64,000 nt of DNA from NCBI RefSeq assembly GCF_033568475.1, contig NC_133122.1, positions 12,428,201 through 12,492,200 of the forward strand, given 5' to 3'. The DNA comes from Henckelia pumila (taxonomy: Eukaryota; Streptophyta; Magnoliopsida; Lamiales; Gesneriaceae). The first letter of the stretch is position 1; every line of letters begins with the position of its first letter. The notes under the pieces are model-generated. The model was not told where the DNA came from. It did no database searches and saw only the letters and a program-made list of their open reading frames with translations. The position numbers and the translations under genes were made by a program. Shown here piece by piece: positions 38,821 through 49,703 of the stretch.

Positions 38821-38825
38821 CCTGT

Positions 38826-41256
38826 TGTGGGGACCTCGGGTTGCTAATCTCATATTAGGGAAATGAATGATTAACAACAATTAATCATATATAAAAAGAA
38901 TACTCATTAATCATATATAAAAAGAATACTCCATTTTTTTTTTGTCAATTGTGCTCGGCTAGATCGGTAAGATCTTACCGATCTAGCGGGTACATTTTTC
39001 AGCTTCTCTGTTTTGGAAAAATCAGGTCTCGCTAGATCGGTAAGATTCAACCGATCTAGCGGCCTGTCTGCCCAGAAAAACAACATAAATTATTTTGCTG
39101 TCAAAGCTAAAAATCCAATCCCAAATCAATTCAATATCAACTCAAATCTTGGTTTATCAATTCTAACTCATGCACATAAACACGTATGTAGTGTCAAGTA
39201 ATAAATCATGCGTTTATTACATCAAACGAATAGCATAAAAAGCATGAAACTACAAGCTATACCAAGTCTCAAAAGTGAGCTTCTAAATTACAAGTTTCAT
39301 GTCAAATTCAATGCTATCTAACTACCATTCTTCTACTTAAAACCCGAGTCCACACATGCTAAGTCTCGCTCCCGAGCTATCAACGTCATCTCAGACTAGT
39401 TCCTGCCTCATCTGTTGCAATGCACACATACAAAACAAAGCAACAGTCGGATAAACTCCGGTGAGAAAACATTCCCAGTATAATCGACATATAAATGCGT
39501 TAAATAAATTCATATCAACTCTAATTGTAAACGACTCAACAATATAGTAAATAACGCATATCTCGATTAAGAATTGATTCATATATCGTCGTTGCCATCA
39601 AGATTTGTATCCGATCTTGACATGGATATCCATCTATCGAAATCTTTCCGAATTCGAAAATAAGGTCACCCTCCGACCTCGCCATAGAATAAATTCAATA
39701 TCATCTCGTATCATAATCATATCGACTCAAATCAAAGATCCACTACCTGGGATGGATCGACAACATCAAAATCAAATCGAAACATAAACAAGTATGTGGT
39801 TTTTGCGGGACAACTCAAGAATAATCGATCTTGAGTTTCAAACTCCCTGACTCGAGATGTCGTCTTATACCTTTCGTTTCATTGCATTGTAGATATTTCA
39901 CATCTGATCAATCTACATCAAGAAACATTCATCACCTCTGCTCAAATTCCTCATTCCATCTTCAAGATAGAAACAACTTCAACTTGAGCAAATCATTCTC
40001 GGTTCAAGGTTGAATTCTCTAGTCATCACACTTCACTAAACATCTGAAATTAAAGTGATCATAAGCTCCAAATATCAGCAAACAATATACTTCAGGTTCG
40101 GCTCAAGCACTACATCAAATGTCATTAAATTTCCATTCATTTCTCAAGATCAAAATCACTTCAAATCTTTACGAAATGAATTCTGAATTCTCAACTCGAT
40201 AACCTTCAACACTCATCTAAAATGAAGTATTTCCAAGTTATGATTATCACTCACAACTCAAGGAATGTCCAGCTTAATCAATCTAACTTTAAAGTTGATA
40301 AAAATCTTGAATCGACGGCATAACGGTACAAAATCGGTAACCGAAACGATATCAAATCAATTCTAACAATCTTAACCATAATATATCAGCATCATATCAT
40401 CCTAAACCAGCATCTCAGAAGATATACATCTCGAAATATATGCTGGAAATTATAACAAGTTCATACAACATCAAATCGTCAAGCCGTATTCGATACCGAA
40501 TTCAAAACACAAGGTTTCAATGTCATTTCTGAGTTCTGTTCCATCATCATTTCGAAACCTTACTAAATCATAAGAATACTTACATCAAATCATAGCCTTC
40601 ATCTTAAGAATTCCAGAACACTTTTCGGAATTGAAATCGAACGATCGGATCAAAAGTTACGGGGTTTTGAAACTCAGAATTTCAAAGAAAAGAAAAGGCT
40701 TCGGCTTCTCTGCTCAAAATTCTGAATTCCTTATGCCTTGTACACGTTGACATGCTGATAATCTCATTAAAATCAGATATGTATTGCATAAATTTCAATT
40801 TAGTCCATCAAGTCTTTATTAATTTAATTCAATCCTCGCCCTTCTTTTTAATTCAATTTCAATCCTAAATAATTTAATAATATTAGAATTTAAATCAAAA
40901 CTCTAAATATTCCCAAATTAAATATACTCGGATTAAAATTAAATAAATTCGGATTAAATCAATTAATCCCGGCCTTTTACACTTTAACCCTTGAAACTTT
41001 TCACTTCCGAATTAAATCATAATAATTCTCAAAACTTGGAATTTAATATTAAATTCCATAAATATTCAAATCGAATATTTAATATTTTAATTTAAGAATT
41101 CTCGGAATTTAATTTTCAAAATCCGTCAATTCTCAAATTAAATATTTTCGGCTCGGAAATTAAATGTATAATTCCCATAACTTCTCAAATCAATATTTGC
41201 ATGGAATTTAATTCTCAAATCCCGTCATTAATAATTTAATATTTTCGGGTCTTACA
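38826..41256 (-). repeat. 5' LTR of element D (2431 bp)
   Basis: It runs from TGTGGGGACCTCGG to CGGGTCTTACA. A perfect 30-bp palindrome lies at 38958-38987 and a near-copy with a broken centre at 39031-39060, in the position where the C LTR has its stem-loops. 39781-39870 resembles the C LTR on the opposite strand. Confidence 0.9.
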
Positions 41257-41778
41257 AAAAGTTTCCTAGTAGGTCTAAAATACTAAAAAATAGACAAAAC
41301 TTATCAAAAAGCCATGCACACACGACACGCCAAAGTGTGTGTTTTTCCCGGATACTCGCTCGCTCGAGCGAGGAAGACTCTGCCTCGCGAACTTTCCTGA
41401 GCTCGCTCGAGCGATAAACGCTCTGCCCGAGAACTCTTAAGGGGCTCGCTCGAGCGGATGAATAATGCGCTCGGGCAAGAATCCTCCTGTCCAAAATTTA
41501 TTTTCTTCATTCTTTTTGATTTTTAGCAATTCAAGGACGCATAGGAAACTCCCAAGTTGATCTTTAAGTATTTAAACTTGATTCCCATGAATTCCAAACC
41601 CTTCAACTCTCGATTGTAAATCATGGAGAAAATCTTGGAAATTTATGAATCTTCGAACTTCTTCTAGATTCATATCACAATTGATCCTCAAGAACATCCA
41701 TTGGACTCAATTGAATAGAAAAACTACAAGACTCATCCAACAACAAACTACTAGTTTCACTATGAAGATCAATTTGGG
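41257..41778. other. Unassigned LTR-like sequence with a palindrome trio
   Basis: No gene is seen. Three CTCGCTCGAGCGAG-type palindromes have their CTCGAG cores at 41363, 41406 and 41449, exactly 43 bp apart. The right edge (41778/41779) is where homology to element E begins. It may be part of another LTR; no partner copy was found. Confidence 0.4.
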
Positions 41779-42006
41779 ACTATCATCATCTCGGAAAAAT
41801 AGTGGAGTACCGGTTGTGAAAGCTCCATCAATTACCCATATTCTTGTCACTACATCCAAACCCTCAAGAAAAAATGTAAGGAGAGAATATTTAGAAAAAT
41901 CATGATACCGGAAGATGGTTGCCAAACCCTTGAATCTCTCCCATGCTGCGTAGAATGGCCCTCCGTGTTGCTGGATAAAAATTGTGAATACTTGTCGATT
42001 TGACAT
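41779..42006 (-). pseudogene. Gag N-terminus, second copy in E
   Basis: It starts at ATG 42006-42004 (MSNRQVFTIFIQQHGG) and carries the Athila/Tat gag signature FYAAWERFKGLA followed by LLTFFLEGLD and VIDGAFTTGTPLF. Homology to the other gag copy stops at RDDDS (41779); the frame beyond is unrelated sequence. It keeps Arg-Gln and Trp codons that are stops in the other copy. Confidence 0.75.
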
Positions 42007-42095
42007 CTCAAAGTATTACACCATAAGAATTCTTGCAAAAACAGATTAGAAAACGGTGAAGAAAATAAAAACAAAAACACAAATAAATTAAACGC

Positions 42096-42120
42096 CTTCC
42101 CCGAAAACGGCACCAAAATT
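42096..42120 (-). promoter_or_regulatory. Primer-site region beside E inner LTR
   Basis: The element strand reads AATTTTGGTGCCGTTTTCGG next to the LTR end, the TGGCGCCGTT-type primer region typical of Athila/Tat-like elements. The other copy is at 45835-45858. Confidence 0.7.
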
Positions 42121-43530
42121 TGGTAGCGCTTAGTCGTATCGCCCCCAAATTAACCCAACTAAATTCAAACAAATAAATATGTAGCAGTGAGAGTAGGGAT
42201 CATTCCCACGAGGAAGGTACAATTTATTGTGTTCTTAAAATTATTAAAAATAAATAAAGCGGTTTTTTGGATTTTGGAATTAACTAACTAAAATTAAAAG
42301 AAAATAAAATAAATTTTATCACTAGCATGCAATATTAAAATAATAACGAAACAATTAATTAAAACAAGCCTTAGTATCGGTCGACTACACCCTTGAAGTT
42401 ATTCACTCGATCATCGGCTTCCTAAAAATAATTAACTCTCATTGAATATTCATCATTGGAAATTTAATTCCTATCTCACCTTAATTTTAGTTAATTAGAC
42501 ACAAGCGTTCTAAAATAACCCTTACTAATGAATTAACCAATATACAAGCGATTGAGATTTAAATTCAAGGTAGCATTCAAACTAGTGAAATTGATGAAGC
42601 TAAACAACACAAACACAAGCGGTTGTATTTAATCTAGTCAAGAGATGTTCCTACGAATTAACAAACTCACAAGCGGAAATTATTAATCATAGTTGCTTCA
42701 CAAATTAGAGAGATCAAACAATTATAAATTTGATATCTAATTTAACTGTAGATTGTATGAAAAATCATAAGGTAATCAATCTGATAATCAAACACACAAG
42801 CATGACAATCAATTCCAAACAACTATTGATACTCAAAAAATCAAACAATGAAAATCAAAATCTCACAAAATAAATAAACTTCAAAGGGTTTGTCTTCTTC
42901 TACCAAGAACTAAAACTTAGAAGAATTGAAGAAGAAATTGAATCTAAGAACAAGGAAGATAAAACCAAGCCACCAAGACCTATTCTCTACTCTTCAGCCG
43001 TCAAAAGATCATTTCAAACTGTGATGTTTTATCATATATTTATATGGCTTGAAAAGCCCACGAAATAAAGACCGAAAAGTCAAAGATTTTAATTCCAAAA
43101 ATTTCCTATTTCTGAATTTGCGCGACGCCTCGCTCGAGCGGCAAAAAGTCTCCGATCGAGCGATCAACTTTCTGCCAAATATATTTTTTTCCCGCAGCAC
43201 AGGTCTCGCTCGATCGTTAAAAAATTACGGATTTGGAAAATAGCTTCAAAACATCTTGAACTTCATTTTGAACGGTGGAGATCGAATTTAAATATCTCTA
43301 TCATCAAAAATAAAATTTTGACCATTGCTGCTCCGTAATTCATTCTTGCGGCTCTTCTCCTACTCCAAATTCTTCCTTTTTCTGCGATTTTCTTCCATCC
43401 TTTGCTCAATTTATTCTCTTTACCTTCATCAAATCACATATTAGAAACTATAAAATGAATTTAATCAATCAAAACGCACCTAATCCTGAAAATTTAATCC
43501 AAGTAAACATAGAAAAATGTTGACATATCA
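42121..43530 (-). repeat. Inner LTR of E (1410 bp)
   Basis: It runs from tggtagcgct to tgacatatca on the plus strand. The TATA box is at 43044-43037 on the element strand, and CTCGAG/CGATCG palindromes about 90-180 bp upstream have cores at 43133 and 43154. It lacks about 80 bp present in the partner LTR near 46970-47050. Confidence 0.8.
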
Positions 43531-44717
43531 AACTTCCCCATACTTAAACCTTTGCTCGCCCTCGAGTAAGTCATGCAAAAATAATATGCAAACATAACAA
43601 AAACATAAGAAAGGACAAATCATGACATCATAGCCTCCGAATAGTTCCAACATACAAAAACAAACTTACGAATACTATTGATTTTCCACAATACACCTCC
43701 AGTCAAGTGTGAACGTGTGTGTGTGTGTCATGTTATTCTAGCTACATGAAACTTCAAAAGACATAGTTTTAAGACTGTTTGCCGATCTATGACACATCAG
43801 TGTGAGTATTACCATCAAGAGCCCCTTCCTTTCAACAATCTTTAAACACAACACAACTATCTTGAGATATAATTATGCACCTCCGGATTTTGCACCTGAT
43901 TTTTCTTAAGCCCCAATAATTAACCGTAAACTTAGCTATAACTATGATAGGATTCGAATTTCAATCCCCTCGTCTATAGCCCGGATGGAGCTACAATCCC
44001 ATTGAATCCGAAAAATTAGCCATGGAACAGTGAATAGAATTTCAATCACTTTCCAAGACTGGATGGAATTGTCATTTTTAAAAATTTTCAAAATTTTAAC
44101 CCCATTAAATCCGCATACTTAGTCAAGAACAAGGCGACTAGGATTTCAATCACTTGTTCAAAACCCAGATGGAGCCAATTTTATTTTTCTCAAAAATTTT
44201 AATTAAAAAGTTTTAACAAGTGCGCCCAAGATCGTACATGCAATATCATAAAAATCATTACAACTCAAAAAACACTATCAAGATCAACAAACACCTATTG
44301 TCGTGCAATGGTCCAACAGATACAAACATCATCAATTAATTCGCTACATTTCACTGGTCTAACATGTGGGCTTAAGATTATTCACAATTCAACCTACGGT
44401 TCTCATGTCCAATCAAGAGCACAATTTTTTTTTTTTAACAAAACTTCATCATCATAGGCTATTGAATTTCAACAGTCATATTCATTACTAACTATGAGCT
44501 CTAAAAAAAGTTTTTTTTCTAAAACCGGCTACATCCTCTCAATGACTGGCTAAGTTCTCTCCCCCATATTTAAGATCTTACATTGTCCCCAATTTAAGTA
44601 AAAATAACACTAAAGAAAAACAAAAAAGAAACAAATAAAATAAAAGATATGGAAAAAAAATACTCCCCTTGGTTTGCCTCCCAAGCAGCGCATGATTCTC
44701 AATCTTCAGCTTGACCC
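43531..44717 (-). other. 3' untranslated internal region of E
   Basis: It begins with the purine tract (TTAAGTATGGGGAAGTT on the element strand) preceded by an CTCGAGGGCGAGCAAAGG text, a hallmark of Athila/Tat-like 3' ends also seen in F. There is no ORF. Loosely repeated blocks with ggatggaRc occur at 43980-44200. Confidence 0.65.
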
Positions 44718-45206
44718 TCAGAAGCACTTCTCAAAGAGCGGTTGACGCCTAAAATAAGTGTCATAAGAAACCACAAATGGGTCTTTGTTCCATGTGCTCT
44801 CAAGCTTGGCTAGATGTATACAGTTTAAGCTCGTCACCTCAATAACACTCCATAGTAGCTGGTAAACATGGGAAGAGAAAATATCGTTGGGCTCTCGGAC
44901 GCCAACATCTTTTGAAACTAGTATTGATGGAAGGGAAGGATCTTGGGAATGTGTGTATGATAATACTATCGATGAGCTCAAATCGATAGAATCTTGAACT
45001 CCATCATCCTCAAACTTGAGTGGAAACATATTTCCATCATACCATATTTCTTTCATAGCATCTTTTGACTGAGGTTCAATAAGAAGAGAAGACTCAAACA
45101 CCTCTAAATCATCAGCATGATTTGATTCGCACTCCCAATCCTGGTTCTCTGAGTCATCATCATCGAACCAAATTGAGTTGTTCACTGCTTGAGTATATTG
45201 CTTCAC
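44718..45206 (-). CDS. Hypothetical acidic ORF in E, 162 aa
   Basis: I do not recognise a domain. The frame opens MKQYTQAVNNSIWFDDDDSE, is acidic with many Asp/Glu/Ser residues, and ends LFEKCF. It sits directly downstream of the gag ORF on the same strand, followed by a GCTTGGGAGGCAAACCAAGG text common after gag in non-autonomous plant LTR elements. It may be a gag C-terminal part. Confidence 0.45.
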   Translation of the reverse strand: MKQYTQAVNNSIWFDDDDSENQDWECESNHADDLEVFESSLLIEPQSKDAMKEIWYDGNMFPLKFEDDGVQDSIDLSSSIVLSYTHSQDPSLPSILVSKDVGVREPNDIFSSHVYQLLWSVIEVTSLNCIHLAKLESTWNKDPFVVSYDTYFRRQPLFEKCF

Positions 45207-45233
45207 TTCTTGTTCTTGGTGTTCATGGAGGAT

Positions 45234-45743
45234 TTATCTCTTGATATTCTCTATTTTTTCCACAAGGTGGCATCTAGAATTTATTAGATCTTCTATAGCT
45301 GTCTCAGTCGATGCCACAAAATTGCTCATTAAATCCTCTAGCAGATGTAAGATCAATTGAGAACAACTTCCCTCCTCCTTTTGAAGCTCGAATGGTTGGT
45401 ATGTAAAATCCGGGTATTGAGTATCTTGTGGGTATTGGTGGCTCCATGCCTGTGTTTTAAGATCCCAATATCGGTGATAGTAAAATTCTGCCATATCATC
45501 CAACAGGTGTATCATACTATCATCATCTCGGCAAAATAGTGGAGTACCGGTTGTGAAAGCTCCATCAATTACCTATCTTCTTGTCACTGCATCCAAACCC
45601 TCAAGAAAAAATGTAAGGAGAGAATAGTTAGAAAAATGATGATACCGAAAGATGGTTGCCAAATCCTTGAATCTCTCCCATGCTGCGTAGAATGGCTCTC
45701 CGTGTTGCTGGATAAAACTTGTGAATACTTATCAATTTGACAT
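45234..45743 (-). pseudogene. Gag of E, first copy
   Basis: From ATG 45743-45741, the frame reads MSN then two adjacent stops (TGA 45734-45732 and TAA 45731-45729) where the other copy has CGA CAA, then QQHGEPFYAAWERFKDLA and LLTFFLEGLDAVTRR, a further TAG where the other copy has Trp, and then an open stretch to 45234 (HLLDDMAEFYYHRYWDLK). It is an Athila/Tat-type gag domain by the AWERFK signature. The tail is helical, without a zinc knuckle that I can see. Confidence 0.75.
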
Positions 45744-45858
45744 CTCGAAGTATTACACCATATGAATTCTTACAAAAACAGATTAGAAAACGGTGAAGAA
45801 AATAAAAACAAAAACACAAATAAATTAAACGCATTCCCCCGAAAACGGCGCCAAAATT

Positions 45859-47350
45859 TGGTTGCTCTTATTCGTATCGCGCCCAAATTAACCCAACTGA
45901 ACTCAAAGAAATAAATATGTAGTAGCAAGAGTAGGGATCATTCCCACGAAGAAGGTGCAATTTATTGTGTTCTTAAAATTTCTAAAAATAAATCAAGGGG
46001 TTTTTTGGATTTTGGAATTAACTAACTAAAATTAAAAGCAAATAAAATAAATTTTTTCACTAGCATGAAATATTAAAATAATAACGAAACAATTAATTAA
46101 AACAAGTCTTGGTATCGGTCGACTACACATTTGAAGTTATTCACTAGATCATCGACTCCCTAAAAATAATTAACTCTCATTGAATATTCATCATTGGAAA
46201 TTTAGTTCCTATCTCACCTTAATTTTAGTTAATTAGACACAAGCGTTCTAAATTAACCCTTACCAATGACTTAACCAAAATACAAGCGATTGAGATTTAA
46301 ATTCAAGGTAGCATTCAAACTAGTGAAATTTATGAAGCTAAACAACAAAACACAAGCGATTGTATTTAATCTAGTCAAGAGATGTTCCTATGAATTAACA
46401 AATTCACAAGCAAAAATTATTAATCATAGTTGCATCACAAATTAGAGGGATCAAACAATTACGAATTTGATATCTAATTTAGCTATAGATTTTATGAAAA
46501 ATCATCAGGTGATCAATCAAATAATCAAACACACAATCATGGCAATCAATTCCAAAAAACTCTTGATACTCAAATAAAAATCAAGCAATGAAAGTCAAAA
46601 TCTCACGAAATAAATAAACTTTAAAGGGTTTGTCTTCCTCTACCAAGCACTAAAACTTAGAAGAAATGAAGAAAAAATTGAATCTAAGAACAAGGAAGAT
46701 AAAACCAAACCACCAAGACCTATTCTCTACTCTTCAGCCGTCAAAAGATCATTCCAAACTCTGATGTTTCATCTTCTATTTATATGGCTTGAAAAGCCCA
46801 CAAAATAAAGACCGAAAAGTCAAGGATTTTAATTCCCAAAATGTCTTATTTCTGAGTCTGCGCGATGCCTCGCTCGAGCGGCAAAAAGTCTCTAATCGAG
46901 CGATCAACTTTCTGCCAAATATAATTTTTTTCCTGCATTAGAGTTCTCGCCCGATCGGTAAAAAAATACGGATCGAGCGAGCAAGTTTCTGTCCAGCGCG
47001 CAACGATTTGTAAAAATTCATAACTGGAGTTCTAGCCGTCGGATCGATTGGACAACAGTTTCAAAACATCTTGAACTTTATTTTGAACTGTGGAGATCTG
47101 ATTTAAATATATCTAGCATCAAAAATAAATTTTTGACCATTGCTGCTTCGTAATTCATTCTTGCGGCTCTTCTCCTACTCCAAATTCTTCCTTTTTTGCG
47201 TTTTTCTTCCATCCTTTGCTCCATTTATTCTCTTTACCTTCATCAAATCACATACAATGATTAGGAACTATAAAATGAATTTAATCAATCAAAACGCACA
47301 TAATCCTGACAATTTAATCCAAGTAAACTTAGGAAAATGTCGACATATCA
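45859..47350 (-). repeat. Outer (5') LTR of E (1492 bp)
   Basis: Homologous to 42121-43530. TATA is at 46784-46777 on the element strand, with CTCGCTCGAGCGG at about 46869 and further GATCGAGCGAG palindromes to 46982 upstream of it. Confidence 0.8.
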
Positions 47351-48668
47351 ATAAACATAGACAAATATCTTTGCTGGCCATCAATCGTCTAAGCCCTCCT
47401 AGAACCACACGCCTCATCCAACCGCAAACCTGCCACATGGAATAGGGTGTCCAAACACAACAATGTACGGGACATGAGCATGAAAATCTCAGTACGAGAA
47501 TATGATTATACGGTATTATATGTTCATGTATGCAAGTGAACTGGGTACCAAGATACTATGGTCAAGAATAAACTTGGGCCCTGGTATGTGCCACGCTGAG
47601 CCATCGCTACAGGAGGTGACCGACATACCCAAATGCCCTGATGGTGACCTAACACAAGTCAATGTGTCCAACCAAATATCAGTGACCTGACACGAGCTCA
47701 GGTGTCCAACTAATATTGGTGAACTTACACGAATCCATGAGTCCAACCATCTACTGACAAGATAAGGAAAATACAATGATACAGACTCAATATACTCATG
47801 TATGCAACATACAGTCAAGACATGCTGTATATAAAGACATATAAAATGCAATCACATAATCCATGCAAACACATAATACATGCATACTCAATCTGGATAT
47901 CTCGAATAATACTTTCGTTCCTCATACACTAGTCAAGCTAGACCAGCTCTATGTCCAAGCCTATCGTCCGTACTACAATGCAAAGTACTCATGCATTATA
48001 ATCTTATTCTAAAATTCTTAACTACGCTATAACATACTCTCTATTTACTATAAGGAGCTAGAGCTATACCTGGGTCCTTCGTCAGCCCTCTGATGACGAC
48101 TGCCCCAGAGCTTGGGCACCTTTCCGCCGCAACACCGAGGCACCTCGCCAACCTTCGGACCAAGCCTTGGAAGGCTAGAAACACCCCAAAACCCCTAGAA
48201 TACACCGAAGACCGATAGAGAAACTTGAATTGGATGTGAAAATGTTGCCCTCGGAACCCCTATTTATAGGCCACGATCGAAAGCTCCGATCGCATGATCG
48301 GAAGCTCTGATCTGTGCATGCATGCCACGTTTCGGACGGCTGCGATCGGAAGCTCCAATCGCACGATCGGAAGCTCCGATCTTCTGCATGCGGCTATGTG
48401 TTCAAACCACCTTGACACCTGTTTCTGGAGATCTAAAGCTCCGATCGCAGGATCGGAAGCTCCGATCTGCTCGAAAGCTCCGAACTATTTGTCATGCTTC
48501 CGAACTGGTTTTGGACCCCGGGACCCCCGGGACCTACCCTACCATTTTTGGACGTTCCGGATCTGATTTTACACTTATTTTTATCAAATAATGACTCCTT
48601 AAACATGTTTTGACACTTTAAATTATATGACATTTTCTAACATGTTTAAAATCACTTAATTTTGTAGA
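47351..48668 (-). repeat. Truncated LTR of the A/S/B superfamily
   Basis: It contains the conserved block (47428-47454), the sequence equivalent to B around 17820-17900 (48005-48090), a TATA box (48268-48261) and seven palindromes with starts at 48275, 48296, 48344, 48365, 48430, 48451 and 48471. The left part is cut off at the E LTR and the right terminus is not intact, so ends are approximate. Confidence 0.75.
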
Positions 48669-49703
48669 ATGAAACCGTGCTTTTGCAGCAAGGTCCGATA
48701 CCAATGGCGATTAATGATCCAAAAGCTACTACCGGAACAGCCTGCCAGAAGTGTGGAAAGTTTCACCCAGGCCAATGTATGTTGGGATTGAATTTCTGCT
48801 TTCTATGCTAGAAGTAAGGACACTTCCAGAAGGATTGTCCGTAGTCTAAGGAGCCAGTGAAGGGAAGAGTTTTTGCCATGACCCAGGATCAAGTGGATTC
48901 AAACTCTGCTATTGGCATAGGTATGATTAGTATTTCCAGTTTTCCTTCTCATGTTTTGATAAATACTGGAGCTACGCATTCTTTCATGTTTGTTAAATTC
49001 TTGACTAAATTGGGAGTAGTGCCGGATAAGTCCATTTCGGGGTTTAGTATGTCGTTGCCTTCAGGGGAGGAATTGAAGAGTAACAGTATGGTGAGAAATT
49101 GTAAGATTCAGATGCAGGACCAGGATTTGTGTGCAGATTTCATAGTTTTAGATATGGCGGATTTTGATGTGATCTTTGGGATGGATTGGTTGTCTCAGTA
49201 TGAGGCTACCATATATTTTAAGCAGCAAACAGTTTTCTTGAGAGTTCAGAATGGAAAATCGTTTGTGTTCTATGCTGCACCGAGGAGGAATTTATCTCAG
49301 GTGATCTCGATAAGTATGGCCTAACAGTTGATGAATAAGTGTACAGGCTTCCTAGCGAGTATCTCTAGTGATCAGGAGTTACCTCGACCTAATTAACTTG
49401 AAGAAGTTGAGGCAGTGAAGAATTTTCATGAGGTTTTTACTGATGATGTTGCGGGATTACCTCCAGTCAGGGAAGTGGAGTTTGGAATATAGTTGGTACC
49501 TGGAACTACGCCAGTTTCCAAAGCACCGTACAGATTATCACCGACTAAGATGAAAGAGTTGAAAGATCAGTTGCAGGAATTGCTGGACAAGGTATTCATC
49601 TGATCGAGTGTGTCACCTTGGGGTGCACAAGTGTTGTTTGTGCGCAAGAAGGATGAGTCAATGACGTTGTGCATTCAAGAGTAGAAAGTACTTAACAAGA
49701 TTT
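48669..49703 (+). pseudogene. Gypsy remnant G: zinc knuckles, protease, RT start
   Basis: A decayed plus-strand gypsy fragment. Knuckle texts are CQKCGKFHPGQC and CFLC with two stops before GHFQKDCP (48749-48840). An open stretch of 155 codons (48857-49324) holds the protease, but the catalytic triad reads NTGATHS: Asp is replaced by Asn. The RT N-terminus follows ([37 protein letters not shown]) with stops at 49322, 49394, 49487 and 49601-49603; the last is TGA at the same Arg codon hit in element C. Homology ends near 49703. Non-functional. Confidence 0.82.

Larger units (their letters stand above)
16762..41256 (-). mobile_element. Gypsy element D, decayed, host to nested elements B and C
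   Basis: D is a minus-strand element. Its left (3') LTR is in three pieces (16762-17076, 24363-24474, 33679-34639) because B and C inserted into it, and it lacks the first 1048 bp present in the right LTR. The internal region is 34640-38825 and the right (5') LTR 38826-41256. Its LTR ends, primer site, 5-nt primer spacer, leader start and gag remnant all match element C, so D is a diverged relative. The left edge joins unrelated sequence, so no target duplication can be tested. Confidence 0.85.
41779..47350 (-). mobile_element. Tandem Athila/Tat-like element E (LTR-internal-LTR-partial internal)
   Basis: Reading the minus strand: LTR 47350-45859, primer-site region, gag, purine tract, LTR 43530-42121, primer-site region again, then gag again until 41779. 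The two ends of the repeat (41779-43530 and 45514-47350) are homologous throughout. The internal region between LTRs is only 2.3 kb and carries gag-like ORFs but no pol, so the element was non-autonomous. No target duplication flanks a single LTR-internal-LTR unit, as expected for an unequal-recombination product. Confidence 0.8.
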
